Source: Magnolia sinica
Lineage: Eukaryota; Streptophyta; Magnoliopsida; Magnoliales; Magnoliaceae
NCBI RefSeq assembly: GCF_029962835.1
Contig: NC_080587.1
Span: 52,109,528-52,173,527 of the forward strand
DNA: 64,000 nt
Reading direction: 5' to 3'
Numbering within the stretch: position 1 is the first letter of the stretch; each line of letters begins with the position of its first letter. The translations under genes were made by a program, and so were the position numbers. Below the pieces are notes generated by a model. The model was not told where the DNA came from and searched no databases. It worked only from the letters and a program-made list of their open reading frames with translations. This document shows, one piece after another, positions 21,721-34,592 of the stretch.

Positions 21721-23181
21721 GCACCATTCAATGTTCTACTCGCATAGTAGATAACACACGGTTTCTTATCCTTCATTTAGCCTAACACAACCCCAATAGC
21801 ATAGTCGCTATCATAACACATGATTTTAAAAGGAATGCTCCGGTCAGGTGGCTGCATGATAGGTGTTGTTGTCTACATACCATTTAGCTTTGTAAAAACC
21901 TCTCCACATGAGTCAGTCCACTTAAATGGAGCATCCTTTTGAAGGAGATTACTCAATTTCTAGACATTTAGCTAAAATTCTTAATGAACCTCCTATAAAA
22001 TCCTAGGTGACCGAGAAAATAATGAATGTCAAGTATGCTTTTAGGACACGAAAAATTAGCAATCAAGTATATTTTGACATTGTGAACTTCAATTCCATTA
22101 GATGAGATCACATGTCCAAGGATAATTCCCTTTTGAACCATGAAGTGACACTTTTCCCATTTCAAGAGAAAGTTTCTCTTCATACCTTGTCAAAACCAAA
22201 TTCAAGTGCTTGAGTCACTCATCAAATGTACTTTCAAAATTGGAGAAGTCGTCCATGAACACTTTTAGAAAATGCCCAATTATATCTGGAAAATACTAAG
22301 CATGCATCTTTGGAATGTCGCAGGAGTACTATATATCCTAAATGGCATCCTTCGGTAAGTAAAAGTGCCAAAGGGGCATGTAAATGTGATTTTCTTGTGA
22401 TCTTTAGGAGCTATCTCAAACTGATTGTAACTTGAGTACCCGTCGAGGAAGAAATAGTATGAATGATCTGCCTATCTTTCCAAAATTTGAACAACAAAAG
22501 ATAAGGGAAAGTGGTCTTTTTCTCATGAGAGTATTCAACTTCCTATAGTCAATGCGGATTCTCCAACCAGTGGTAACTCTAGATGGCATGAGTTCATTTT
22601 TTACCATTGTCTATAATGGAATTTTGGACATCTTGGGCACCACTTAACTTGGACTCACCCACTGACTATCAAATACATGTTAGATGATTCCCACATCCAA
22701 TAGTTTCAACATCTCCATCTTCACCACGTCCCTCATGTTTGGATTTAATCAGTGTTACGGTTGCCTTGATATTTTGGTATTCTCACCTAGGTGTATTCGG
22801 TGAGTGCAAATCAAGGGGGATAATTTCCTTAATAGTTGCAATAATTCATCCTATGACACTCTTATGGTTCTTAAGAGTAGCAATTAGCTTGCTCTCTTGC
22901 TCATCATCCAAGTAGCAGGAAATCAACACTGGATATGTGTCTCCTTCACCTAAGTAAATGTATGTCAGTTTGGATGGTAATTGTTTTAGGTCAAGCTCCT
23001 ATGGTTTGATGCTAGACAGTAGAGGATTTGAGTCCATGAGGGCTAATTTTTCAAATGATGGCCTCCATCAATTAGTTTCAAGTACCAGCTAAGAATCTAA
23101 CAAGGCACTCACTATGTCCAATATTATGTGATTGTCAAAATCCAAAAAGTGAGCAATACATGCTTTTAAGGGGTTGGAGAT
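21721..23181 (-). pseudogene. Gypsy element X reverse transcriptase and upstream linker (broken)
   Basis: Minus-strand pieces include LKWEKCHFMVQKGIILGHVI and SNGIEVHNVKIYLIANF (RT thumb), GWRIRIDYRKLNTLMRK (RT fingers) and, further upstream, DLKQLPSKLTYIYLGEGDTY plus ISCYLDDEQESKLIATLKNH, the protease-RT linker typical of Athila/Tat-type plant gypsy pol. The frame is broken repeatedly. The element stops abruptly at 23,181, where LTR D begins, so its gag and 5' LTR are displaced beyond D. Confidence 0.75.
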
Positions 23182-23787
23182 TGTACCATCCTGAAATTTT
23201 GTTATTTTGGATTGTCAAAAATCCATAAAATCTTTTTATAACTAGCCCACATCGTCACTTACTTACCCTCGGCACTCGAGTGCGCTTATACGTAGCTAAT
23301 AGCAGTAAAGAACTGCAAAAATTTGATTAATCAACTGTATGAAGCTAATGAATCTGCCTGATCACTTAAACCTCAAGTCTAGCCTCGTAAATTGTTCATC
23401 TAGGGCTCAAATATAACCGACCTATCACTGACTAATCAAGACAACCGTAACTAAATTAAAGATCTACCCAAAGCCAAGCCAGCTATGGCTTGGATCTTAA
23501 CTAACGGACAAAGTCAACCTATTTACTCGTTTAGCCTAAGAACCAACGGTTTAGAGTGATCATGACCAAATCACCATTTTTACTAATTTTGAATAGGCCA
23601 CACAATGAACTTAGTTAATCCAAACCCTGGTAATTGCGCTCAAGAAATCTCCCTACCCTATTCATTCAAAAAATACCCTGATTACCCGAACGAGCTCCAG
23701 ACCGCTCGTTAATGGCCCCCTAGTTCCGAAATTATAGAATAATATTTGTCTCACTGGGCTTGACGTCTATCATGGGTGGCAAATCAA
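23182..23787 (+). mobile_element. Element D: left part of a gypsy-type LTR
   Basis: Begins TGTACCATCCTGAAATTTTG, a typical chromovirus-style LTR start, abutting broken pol of element X (possible TSD copy GAGAT, 23177-23181). It is interrupted by Sirevirus A. The continuation is 44,561-44,589 and, after element E, 57,431 onward. No pol of D is visible. Its right end and second TSD copy were not found. Confidence 0.6.
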
Positions 23788-23792
23788 GATAG

Positions 23793-25629
23793 TGTAAATG
23801 TCATTGTGTCAATCTAGCACTCGTAATATTATCAAATTTTATTATGCCAAACCATTTAGTATTTGTATCATACTCTGAATTGAAGTGATCAGGTTTGTAC
23901 AATTTTAAGTTCTCTGGATCTTCATCGAACTCGCTTACATCTTCAAGTTAAAGTGAAGAGTGTTGAAGTTCATGGTTTCAAGCTCAAATTCAAGAACTCA
24001 AGTTCAAGTTTGAAGTTCAACTTCTGTATGCTAAAGACTCGAGAACTCAAGCATGACTCAAGCCCAAGTTCAAGAGATCAAACTCAAGCTTTAAGTATCA
24101 CAAAATATTAAGTCTCTAAAGCGAATGATGTTTCAATTATTCCTACTCACAAACAAGTTTGGATGACCTTAGATTGTGTCATATTCATTGCATATTTTAT
24201 ATGGGTCATTTCATTTGTTTATAGGTCATTTTCTCGACTAGTCTTAGACCTTGTTTGACTAGTTTAAGTACTGGCTCGACTAGTCTAAGAGTTTTCTTAA
24301 CCAGTCCAAGGTTTGTTACTATTTTTTGAAATTTTCAGTTGGACTCTCAACTAGTCTTGGAGACTGTTCGACCAAACGAGTGAATAGTACTCGACCAATC
24401 GTGCAGGCTCGACTTAAAGTCTAACAAGCTTTTCTGGTCTCACTCGACCAATCGAGGGCATTGCTCAACCAATTGAGCAGGCCACTTGGCCAGTCGAGTA
24501 ATGACCTTATCTTATCGTGCTAGAAAATTTGAAATTTTGTTGGTCCTTTGACCAGTCAAATCGACCCTTAAACCAGTGGAGTGAACAATATTTTCACCAA
24601 TAAATAGAGCATGAATTTCAGAGTTTATTCATTCATTAAAGCAAAATCAAGACACCACTTTGAGAGATAAGTTTGTGAATTTATTAAGCTATTCTGTGCT
24701 CATTTTAGATTCTCTTTAATTAGCTTTTGTAATTTAATTTTGTGATCTTTATTTCAATCTTATATTAAGAAGGGATTTAAGCTTTCCCCTTTCTTGAGAT
24801 CAAAATCAAATCAAGCTAGCCCAGGTTGATTTAATTAAAAATCATTTAGAACTAGTACCTTTTTATTTGTGAGACTGAACATTGAACATCTTTGTCTTCA
24901 TCGGATCGGTTCTACCGGCCTTCTTCAAAGGAGAATTTCTAAATAAGTACATTTACAATTCTGTATCTTTTTTATTTTTAAAGTTGCACCAGAAAAATGT
25001 CTTTTTGGTTTGTCTGAGGTAGTCTAGACAATCTCAGAGTGTGGGGTTTTTAGAATTGTATAAGCCCAATCAAAAACACAATTGTGAAGGTTTTAAGGTG
25101 AACCTTGGAAAAGCTTTTTTCATAGCGAATGCTAATATCTCGAGGGAGTGGATATTAGGAGTGGAGTAGTTGTGTGACTGTTTTCTAACAGTTGGTGTAT
25201 ACACAAGCGAACCACTATAATTCCTGGAGTTGTGGTGGATGATTGAATGTGCTTATGTGTGTGAATGTTGTAATTTATTTTAAGCATTTGTGGTGAATAG
25301 TGTAATTTATTTTATGCACTTGTGGGAATGTTGTATTAACTTAGTTTATTTTATTTGCTATTTCCTTTGCCTCTTTATTGGTTTGGGTTTTTGATACTTA
25401 CAAACGTTCTAGTAAGGTTGTCCTGTCATAAGCCTTTGGTTTTTGGTGTTAGGTTGTCCTTATAACTAAGTTTGTATCAACCTCTCAAGACTATTACATT
25501 TGAGGTTGCTATTTACTTGTGCTTCTTTATTATTTAATTGTGCTATATTTCTTTCAATTTTGCATTTATTTTTAAATTTGGCATAGTCCTATTCACCCCC
25601 CTTCTAGGACATATAGCTCAACCTTTTCG
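23793..25629 (+). repeat. Sirevirus A 5' LTR
   Basis: Starts TGTAAATGTC and ends near CTCAACCTTTTCG (a final CA has become CG), about 1.84 kb. It contains the U3 palindrome array and the CCTATTCACCCCCCTTCTAG segment near its end that is typical of Sireviruses. Confidence 0.85.
24230..24590 (+). promoter_or_regulatory. U3 palindrome array of Sirevirus A 5' LTR
   Basis: About a dozen imperfect copies of CGACTAGTCG/CGACCAGTCGAG lie in 360 bp, immediately upstream of the putative TATA region (CCAATAAATAGAGC, 24,597-24,610, one base off TATAAATA). Sireviruses are known to carry repeated palindromes in the LTR; a regulatory role is inferred. Confidence 0.65.
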
Positions 25630-25631
25630 AG

Positions 25632-25644
25632 TGGTATTAGAGCC
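25632..25644 (+). other. Sirevirus A primer-binding site
   Basis: TGGTATTAGAGCC lies two bases after the LTR. It matches the initiator-Met PBS (TGGTATCAGAGC) with one C-to-T change. Confidence 0.85.
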
Positions 25645-25701
25645 TAATAGCTTCTTTTTATTTGGATTCATTTCCTAAGCTAATCGAACTGAGCTTATAA
25701 G

Positions 25702-27450
25702 ATGTCAAATTTTAATAGCCTCTCAATCACTAGGCCTTCACCTTTTGATGAGTCCAATTATGCCTATTGGAAAGTCAGAATGAGGATCTTTTTAAGGTCC
25801 ATAGATGAGAGCATGCGGCAAGCCACAGTGACTAGATGGACCCCTCCTACCACTAAAGTTCTAGGCACTGATGGAACCAAATCTATGAAAGTTGCACCTT
25901 ATTTTTCTTGGACCACACTTAAGAAAAATGAGAGTAGTACCAATGCAAAAGCTTTAAATGCAATCACTTGCGCATTATCACCGGATGAATTAAAAAGAAT
26001 TATATCTTGTGATTCTGCAAAACAAGTCTGGGACATTCTAGAAATGACACACGAGGGTATGACTATTGTCAAGAAATCTAAACTTCAAATCCTCACCACT
26101 CGGTTTGAGGAAATACATATGGAAGAAAGTGAAACTTTCATGGACTTCTATACTAAATTAAACGACATAGTCAACTCTGTGGGGTCTTGGTGATAGTATC
26201 CCAGAAAGTAAAGTCTGTGCAAAGATATTGCGCTCATTGCCTGATAGGTTTAATTCTAAGGTCACTACCATTCAGGAACTTTGTGATACGGATAATATGA
26301 GGGTTGAAGAGCTAGTTGGTTATTTACAAACCTACGAGTTAAACTTTAAAGCTCCTAAAGGTAAGTCCATTACCCTTAAGTCTTCTAAAAATACTTCTCA
26401 TGAAAATGTTAGTAATTCTGATTTTGAAAAATCTGAAAATGATATGGCATTATTAGCCAAGAAGTTTTATAAGATTTTCAAAAGTAAAAAGAGGATAGAT
26501 TTTTAAAAACCTTCAAAAAAAAAGAACTAGATCTAAAAATTGAAAATTTATTAAAGACAGTCAATGTTTCAACTGCCATGAATACGAGCATCTAGCAAAC
26601 AAATGTCCAAAGAGGGATAAATCTAAAAAGAAAGGTATGTTAGCCACATGGGATGAATCGTCATACTCTGAAGCATCTTCTGAGTCAGATGATTCTCAAC
26701 CTAAGTCTACTAATGAGGTCAAAGCCTTAATGACTTTAGCCAAATTCACTTTCTCAGATAGTTGTGATTCAACTAGTCAAGAAATTCTGAAAAGTGATCC
26801 TGAAAATGATGAAGATTTATAAGATGCCTATAATACCCTATATAGGGAAAGTTGTAAGATTGATGTAAAATTAAAACTTCAAAAAGAAAAGTTCTTAAAA
26901 TTAAAAGAAAATTTTGATAAGTTGTCTTAGAAAAATCACATCTTTCAGATTGTTTTGAAAAAGCTAAGTATGATTTAGATTTCAAAACTTTCCAAATTGA
27001 AAACCTAAAATCTGAAAATGAAAAACTAAAACTAGAAGTCTCTTCTCTCTTGAGTTTGAAGGATACTTGGAGGTATGCCCAGGATGATCCTAAACTAGAA
27101 AGACTACTAACCAGGTCAAGGAAATGTGGTGATAGATCTGGTCTGGGCTACGATAAAAATACACCTCCTAAAAGCAAGTCCACTCCTCCTAAGTTTGTTA
27201 AAGGGGAGTCCTCTAACTCAAAAGGAAAAAGTCTAAATCAAAATATTTTCAAAAATCTAAAAACTTTTCAAACTATGAAACCTAAAAACAACCAAATCAA
27301 CTATAGAAATCAAAATCATAATCCCTTAGCTAAGAAAATTGTGGATCTACTTAAGGAGCTTCTAAAATCTAACTCGGATGGTAGAATATACAACAACTAC
27401 AAGCATAGAAAAACTAACTATCCTCCAAAACCTAAAACTGTAATGAAATA
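25702..27450 (+). pseudogene. Sirevirus A gag
   Basis: Starts at ATG 25702 (MSNFNSLSITRPSPFDESNY) and runs through the copia gag domain (YWKVRMRIFLRS, AKQVWDILEMTHEGM, SETFMDFYTKLNDIVN). A frameshift at about 26,180 (VGSW) shifts to the frame read from 26,228 (SLPDRFNSKVTTIQEL). A CCHC zinc knuckle CFNCHEYEHLANKC is at about 26,570-26,611. The Lys/Asn-rich C-terminal part continues in several short frames with TAG/TAA stops to about 27,450. This is the capsid/nucleocapsid protein that would form the virus-like particle. Confidence 0.85.
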
Positions 27451-28047
27451 GGTTCCTGAGGTTGCTTGTTTGGTTGCCCACACCGCTTTCAAGGCTTCGA
27501 GTCAATCAAAGTGGTACCTAGATAGTGGTTGTTCTAGACACATGACAGGTGACAAAGATTTGTTCACTAATCTTAAAGATATGACTGATGGCTCAGTCAC
27601 ATTTGATGATAGTAGCAACTGTAGGATTATTAGCCAAGGTATGGTTCAACTCTTTAATCTTCATCCATTTGAGAATGCGTTGTTTGTATATGGCCTTAAG
27701 CATAATCTCTTAAGCATCTCTCAATTTTGTGATAACAAACATAGCGTCAAATTCACCAACCAAGGGTGTGAGATTTCTAATGAGAATGATTCTGTGATAT
27801 TAACTGGTCACAGAATATCTGAGAACTGCTATATAGTCAATGATTCAAGCTCTTCTAAGTTATCGTGTTACATGGTCCAAACCGATGAGACCAAATTATG
27901 ACATAAACGCCTAGGACATATACACTACCATAATCTTTATAGACTAAGCAAAGGTGAATTAATAAGAGGTCTACTTAAGTTAAAGAAATTGGATAAAATT
28001 TGTGGCGAATGTCAAATTGGAAAATAAACTAAGAGTAGTCACAGAAA
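27451..28047 (+). pseudogene. Sirevirus A aspartic protease and pre-integrase region
   Basis: SKWYLDSGCSRHMTGDKDLF carries the copia protease active site DSG intact. The pre-integrase motif reads L, stop, HKRLGHIHYHNLYRL, with TGA for Trp, and then ICGECQIGK followed by TAA. A TAG at 27,450 lies in a K-W-VP motif, so gag and protease are separated by a stop that probably was Trp. Protease would cut the polyprotein in the particle. Confidence 0.85.
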
Positions 28048-28620
28048 GTGAACTCCAATGCCACATCTAAACCCCTTGAACTTCTCCACATGGATCTCGT
28101 TAGACCAACTAGAATGGAGAGTCGAGGCAGTAAAAAATATATTCTGGCAATTGTAGATGATTTTACCAAGTATACATGGGTAGTCTTCATGAGAGAGAAA
28201 TTTGAGACTCTCGATGAAGTGAAAAGGGTACTCAAACATATCCAAACTGAGAAGGAATCACATGTCACCAAAATCCGTAAAGATCATGGTTCCGAATTCA
28301 ATAATAGCAGGTTTGAGAAGTTCTGTAGCGATCATGGAATATCGCATGAGTATTCTGCACCCAAAACACCTCAACAGAATGGGCTAATTGAAAGGAAAAA
28401 TAAAGTACTTCAAGAAATGCCCAATGTGATGTTAAATAGTATGAAACTTCCTAAAAATCTTTGGACTGAAGCAGTGAACAGGGCTTGTTATATCACTAAT
28501 TGTGTTTATACTAAAAAAGTCTAATAATAAGACTGCATATGAACTATGGTTCAATAAGAAGCCTACTATTAAATACTTTTGAGTTTTTGGCAATAAGTGC
28601 TACATTTTACGTGACCGAGA
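28048..28620 (+). pseudogene. Sirevirus A integrase core
   Basis: ELLHMDLVRPTRMESRGSKK, KYILAIVDDFTKYTWVVF, then RKDHGSEF and TPQQNGLIERKN give the D-D-35-E residues of a copia integrase. The frame ends at about 28,524 by a one-base shift (VYTKKV) and continues TAYELWFNKKPTIKYF, stop, VF in the next frame. The catalytic residues themselves look preserved. Confidence 0.85.
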
Positions 28621-30046
28621 AAATATGGAAAAATTCGATACTAAAAGTGACGAGGGTATTTTCCTAGGATATGCGCTGAAGAGTCGAGCGTATTGTGTTC
28701 TCAACAAGAGGACCGTTGTTATTCAAGAATTCATTAATGTAGTTATAGATGATCACTTGAATACACTTGTCTCAAGTTCAGAAGATGATGAGTCTTTTTA
28801 TTTGATAAACCAGACTCTTTAGCCAGTCAAAATGACATTAAACTACAGTCAGTTAAAGATCATCTAACTGATCAAATTCTTGGGAATCTTCTCACTGGTG
28901 TGCGCACTCGTAGACAATTAGAAAATATTTGTAATTATGTGTGCTTCACATCCCAGATTGAGCCAGCCAATGTAAAAGAAGCTCTTGTTGATGAAAACTA
29001 GATTGTAGCTATGCAAGATGAACTTAATCAATTCATAAGGAATGGTGTATGGTACTTAGTTCTTTAACCTAATGATAAACACATTATTGGAACTAAATGG
29101 ATCTTTAAAAATAAGTCTAATGAACTTGGTAATATTATAAGAAACAAGGCTAGACTGGTTATTCAAGAGTACACTTAGAAGGCATTGATTATGATGAAAC
29201 CTTTGCTCTAGTAGCTTGTCTTAAATCTATCAGACTGTTTATATCCATTGTTTGTTACAAAAAATTCAGAATTTATCAAATGGATGTTAAGAATGCTTTC
29301 TTGAACGGTGATCTACATAAGGAAGTATATGTTGAATAACCTAAGGGTTTTAAAGGCACTAAACAAACCGATCATGTTTATCGCTTAAAAAAGGCACTCT
29401 ATGGATTGAAACAAGCTCCCAGGCATGGTATGAAAAATTGAATAAGTTTTTGCTAAGTCATAACTTTATAATAGGGAGTGTTGATAAGACACTTTTTTGT
29501 TAAGAAATACAATGATCACATACTGATAGTACCGATATATGTTAATGACATTATCTATGGATCTACCTATTCTAACATGACTGTTGAGTTTGAAGATTTA
29601 ATGAAGTCCAAATTTGAAATGGGCATGGTTGGAGAACTGAACTATTTCTTAGGTTTACAAGTAAAACAGCTTCTTGATGGGTTCTTTATCTCTCAAACCA
29701 AATACGCTCTAAATTTGGTTAAAATTTTAGCTTTTAGAGAGGTAAAAATTTTGATACTCCTATGAGTACGACACTTAAACTCTCTAAGGATTCGACAGGT
29801 AAAAGTTGAGATCCTAAGTTGTATCGCAGTATGATAGGTAGTTTATTATATTTAACTTCAAGCTGAGTTAATATTGCATTCAGCATAGGAATCTGTGCTA
29901 GATATCAATTAGACGCTAAAGAGTCCCACCTGATTGTTGTAAAGCGCATTTTAAGATATGTCACAAATTCGGCCAAACTTGGTCCTTGGTATACTCATGA
30001 TACTAATGTTCAATTAGCCGATTATTCGAATGCTAATTGGGCTAAT
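28621..30046 (+). pseudogene. Sirevirus A reverse transcriptase (active site altered)
   Basis: After the integrase C-terminal part (KFDTKSDEGIFLGYALKSRA), RT begins near 28,980 with N, stop, IVAMQDELNQFIRNGVWYL, and continues [48 protein letters not shown] and IYVNDIIYGSTYSNMTVEF. The catalytic YVDD box is YVND, a change of the first catalytic Asp that should abolish polymerase activity. Several frameshifts (about 29,178, 29,425, 29,495) and a TAA occur. The region ends ADYSNANWANN at the insertion of element B; RNase H resumes at 40,328. Confidence 0.85.
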
Positions 30047-30051
30047 AATAT

Positions 30052-31673
30052 TGAGAATGCTATATTATCTAGCTCCTAGATTTGTCAAATTTTGTAGTGC
30101 CAAAACCTCTTTGAATTTGTAAATTATGTAGCTCAACTTTATATCATCCTTACCTATATTTAAGTACAAGAACAAGAGACTCTACATCAAGAACTTCAAG
30201 TACAAGAATAAAATATTCAAATACAACGTCAAGTGCTAGTTCAAGTTTTCAAGTTTCAACTATATCAAGACAATGTGTTTTACTTAAAGAATTCAAGCTC
30301 AAGTAATCTTCTCAAGTTCAAGCTCATATATTCAAAGTTGAAACTCAAAGTCACAAGGTCACTACTTTAAGCTCATCTTCGAATATAAAATGACAAGCTT
30401 CAAGTACTTTAAAATAGCTATCAACCGAAGCAAACGATCATTCAATGTTTAATTTTCACCTATAAGGTATGAATGACCCTAGATTGACCATAGGTTAGGT
30501 CATATTGATTGCATTCTTAATTTGGGTCATTATATAATCTTATAGACTTTTTCTCGACTAGTCCTAGCTTATATTCGACTAGTCCAAGTACTGGCTCGAC
30601 CAGTCTAAGAATTTTCTCGACCAGTCCAAGGTTTTTGTGGATTTTCAGAATTTCTGTTGGACCCTCGACCAATCCTGGAGACTGGTCCACCAGTCGAGTG
30701 AACAGTGCTCGACTCAAAGTCCAGCAATAATTCTGAGTCCCACTCGACTAGTCGAGTGTAGGGCTTAACCAGTTGAGCAGGCCACTCGACCGGTCAAGCC
30801 AGCAACTTGACCAGCCGAGGATCAATCTTATCTTATTGCGTCCGAAATTTTGAATTCTTGTTGGTCCTTCGACCAGTCGAACTGACCTTTAGGCCAATTG
30901 AGTGAACATTTTTTCACCTATAAATAGAGCACGATTTTCAGAGTTTGGTAAGTCATTCAAGTAAAATCAAGACACCACTTTGAGAGATAATTTTGTGATA
31001 TTCTTAAACTATATTGTGCTAGTTTAATACTCTTTTAATTAGCTTTTTGTATTTAATTTTGAGGTCTTTATTCCAATCCTATTCGAAGAAGGGATTTAAG
31101 TTTTTCCCCTTTCTTGAGATCAAAATCAAATCAAGCTAGCCCAAAATGATTTAATCTAAAAATCATTTAGAACCCTTTCATAAGTGAGTGTGGACATTGA
31201 ACATCTATTTCGAATTGGTTCTACTGGGTTCATCAAAGGAGAATATCCAGATAAGTATATTTACATTTTTGTAAATCTCTTTTTGGTTTTTGAGGTTGTG
31301 CCGGGAAAAATCTCTTTTTAGTTTGTCTGAGGTGATCTAGAAAATTTCAGAGTGTGGGGTTTTTTAAATTGTGTAAGCCCACTTGAAAGACACAATTGTG
31401 AAGGTTTTAGGTGAACCTTGAAAAACCTATTTCATAGTGAAAGCCAATATCCCTAGGGAGAGGATATTGGGAGTAGAGTAGTTGTGTGGCTATTTTTTTA
31501 ACAGTTGGTGTACGCACAAGCGAACCACTATAATATATGGTTTAGTAGTGGTTGGTTGATTGTGGCTTTGTGTGAATGTTGTAAATTATTTTTAAGCCTT
31601 TCTGGATAATGTTATAATCAGTTTTATGCAATTGTGGGAATGTTGTAATAGTTTAGTTTTTGCTATTTTTATT
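30052..31673 (+). repeat. Sirevirus B 5' LTR, right end and PBS deleted
   Basis: Starts TGAGAATGCTATATTATC. Similarity to its partner stops after TTTGCTATTTTTATT, where the sequence jumps directly to the leader just before gag (CCTAAGCTAATTGATCTGAG). Roughly the last 280 bp of LTR and the PBS are missing. Confidence 0.85.
30551..30926 (+). promoter_or_regulatory. U3 palindrome array and TATA box of Sirevirus B 5' LTR
   Basis: Repeated CGACTAGTC, CGACCAGTC, CGACTAGTCGAG-type motifs from 30,551 to 30,905, then TATAAATA at 30919-30926. The same arrangement is seen in A and C. Confidence 0.65.
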
Positions 31674-31707
31674 AAATTCCTAAGCTAATTGATCTGAGCT
31701 TTTTCAA

Positions 31708-33465
31708 ATGTCAAATTTTGATAGCATCTCAATCTCTAGGCCTCCATTTAATGGCTCCAATTATGCCTATTGAAAAGCCAGAATGAGGATTTTCTTAAAA
31801 CCCATGGATGAGAGCGTGTGACAATCCACAGTGACCAATTAGACCCCTCCTACCACTGAAGTGACTGGTACTGATGGATCTGTAACTGTAAAAGTTTCAC
31901 CTTATTTTACTTGGACCAATCTTCAGAAAAGTGAGAGTAGTGCCAATGCAAAGGCTCTAAATGCAATTACTTGCGCACTATCACTGGATGAATTCAAGAG
32001 AATTATATCTTGTGATACTGCAAAGCAAGCCTAGGATATTTTGAAAATGACACACGAGGGTACAACAATTGTTAAGAAATCTAAAGTCCAAATCCTCACA
32101 ACTAAATTTGAGGAAATACGTATGGAAGAAAGTGAAACTTTCATAGACTTCTATACAAGATTGAATCACATTGTCAACTCTATGTGGGGTCTTGGTGATA
32201 GGATCCCGGAAAGTAAAGTTTGTGCAAAAATACTGCGCTCATTACCTGATCGGTTCAATTCAAAAGTGACTGCCATCTAGGAACTTCATGATACAGATAA
32301 TATGAGGGTAGAAGAGTTAGTTGGGTCTCATCGAACTTATGAGTTAAATTTTAAGGCACCCAAAGGTAAGTCAATCGCCCTCAAGTTTTCTAAAATTATT
32401 TCTCATGAAAATAGTAATGATTCTAATTTAGAAACTTCTGAAGATGATATGGCTCTTTTAGATAAAAAGTTTTACAAGATTTTCAAAAGTAAAAAGAGGG
32501 TTGATTTCCAAAAACCTATTGAAAAGAAAAAACCTAGATCTAAAAATTAGAAATCTTCAAAAGACAGCCAATGCTACAACTATCATGAATATGGGCATTT
32601 AGCAAACAAATGTACTAAGAAGGACAAGTCTAAAAAGAAAGGTATGCTGGCTACATGGGATGATTCTTCTTGCTCTGAAGTCTCTCCCGAGTCAAAAGAT
32701 TCTGAAACCGAGTTGACTAATGATGTTAAAGCCCTAATGACTCTAGCCAAGTTCACTTTTTCAAATAATGATGATTCAATCAGTGAAGAAAATCTGAATA
32801 GTGATAATGAAAATAAAGAAGACCTTCAAGATGCTTATGATGCCCTATACAAGGAAAGTCGCAAATTTACTGCAAAGTTAAAACTTTAGAAAGAAAAGTT
32901 TTTAAAACTAAAAGAGAATTTTGATAATCTAGTCTTAGAAAAATCACACTTTTCAGATTGCTTTCAAAAAACTAAGTGCGACTTAGATTTCAAAATGTCC
33001 CAAGTTGAAAAATAAAAATCTGAAAATGAAAAGCTAAAACTAGAAGTCCATTCGCTTTTGAGTTTGAAGGACACATAGAGGTATGCCCAAGGCGATCCTA
33101 AATTAGAAAAACTTTTATCCGGATCCAGAAGATGTGGCGATCGATCTGGATTGGGCTATGATAAAAGTATTCCTCCCAAATATAAGAATACTCCACCTAA
33201 ATTTGTTTAAGGGGGGTCTTCTAACTCAAAAGCAAAAAGTCTAAATCAAAATAATTCTAAAAATTTTAAAACTTTTCAGACTTTTAAACCTAAAAGCAAT
33301 CATATCAACAATAGAAATCAGAATCGTAACCCTTTGGCTAAAAATATTGTTGACTTACTTAAGGGGTTCTTAAAATCTAACTCAGTGGGTAGGACTTATA
33401 ACAACTACAAACATAAGAAGACCAACTATACTCCTAAACCCAAAACAATAATGAAATGGGTCCCT
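31708..33465 (+). pseudogene. Sirevirus B gag
   Basis: ATG at 31708 opens MSNFDSISISRPPFNGSNYA, then the Trp of YWK is a stop (TGA) and further stops follow (for example QA, stop, DIL). The gag domain continues SETFIDFYTRLNHIVNSMWG and LPDRFNSKV. A zinc-knuckle remnant CYNYHEYGHLANKC at about 32,572-32,613 has lost its second Cys (Tyr). The Lys-rich tail reads to about 33,465 with four further stops. Confidence 0.85.
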
Positions 33466-33966
33466 AAGGTTACTTGTTTGGTTGCCCACACCGCTTTTAA
33501 AGCTTCGAGTTATTCAAAGTGGTACCTAAATAGTGGTTGCTCCAAACACATGACAAGTGACAAAGGTCTGTTCACCAGTCTTAAAGACATAACTAATGGT
33601 TCAGTCACATTCGGTGATGGTAGCAACTGCAAAATTGCTGGCCAATGTACGATTCAACTCTTTAACCTCCCTCTATTTGAGAATGTTTTATATGTAGAAG
33701 GTTTAAAACATAATCTATTAAGCATCTCTCAAATATGTGATAATAATCATAGTATAAAATTTACCAACCAAGGGTGTAAAATTTTAAATAAGAATGGTTC
33801 TGTAATATTAACTGGTTGCAGAACTTCTGAGAACTGTTATATTGTTAGTGATTCAAGCTCATCTAAGCTATCGTGTTACATGGTCCAAACCGATGAAACT
33901 GAATTATGGCATAAGCGCCTCGAACATGTACACTACCGCAACTTGTAAAGATTAAGCAAAAGGGAA
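33466..33966 (+). pseudogene. Sirevirus B protease and pre-integrase region (active site altered)
   Basis: The region SKWYLNSGCSKHMTSDKGLF shows the catalytic DSG changed to NSG, which should inactivate the protease. The open frame runs from 33,334 through ELWHKRLEHVHYRNL to TAA at 33,946. Gag and protease are fused in one frame here (KTIMKWVPKV, Trp intact), unlike in A. Confidence 0.85.
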
Positions 33967-34592
33967 TTGGTAAGAGGTCTACCCAAAGTAAAGAAAGTAG
34001 ATAAAATATGTGGCGAGTGCCGGATTCATAAACAAACTAGGAATACTCACAAAAAGGTGAACTCCAATGCCACATTTAAACCACTCGAACTTCTCCACAT
34101 GGATCTCATTGGACCAACTAGAATGGAGAGTCGAGGTGGCAAGAAGTATATTCTGGTGATTGTAGATAACTTTACCAGGTATACTTGGGTAGTCTTTTTA
34201 AGAGAGAAATCAGAAACTCTCGACAAAGTAAAAAAATGGTACTTAAATGTATCCAAACTGAAAAAGAATCACAAGTCACTAAGATCCGTAGTGATCATGG
34301 TTCTAAGTTTGAAAATAACAGTTTTGAGAAATTTTGCAATGATCAGGGAATATCACATGAATATTCTGGGCCCAAAACATCACAACAAAATGGTGTAGTG
34401 GAAATGAAAAATATAGTGCTTCAAGAAATGGCAAATGTAATGCTAAATAGTATGAAGCTTCCTAAAAATCTTTGGGCTGAAGTGGTAAATAATGCTTGTC
34501 ATGTAATTAACCGCGTTTACACTAGAAAATCAAACAGTAAAACTGCTTATGAAATGTGGTTTGATAAGAAGCCTACTGTTAAATACTTTTGA
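33967..34592 (+). pseudogene. Sirevirus B integrase core
   Basis: CGECRIHKQTRN, ELLHMDLIGPTRMESRGGKK, YILVIVDNFTRYTWVVFLRE then RSDHGSKFENN and SQQNGVVEMKN. A +1 frameshift near 34,230 joins two open frames. The catalytic third-position Glu and its neighbourhood (VEMKN for the usual IERKN) are kept. A stop (TGA in YF, stop, VFG) ends the region at 34,592. Confidence 0.85.

Noticed and set aside
24230-24590. Regular palindromic repeats as a CRISPR-like array
   Set aside because: Spacing is irregular, units vary, no cas genes are present, and the arrays lie inside plant retrotransposon LTRs.
27049-28271. Minus-strand ORFs inside the Sirevirus integrase and gag regions
   Set aside because: They mirror coding strands with clear copia domains and show no family resemblance themselves.
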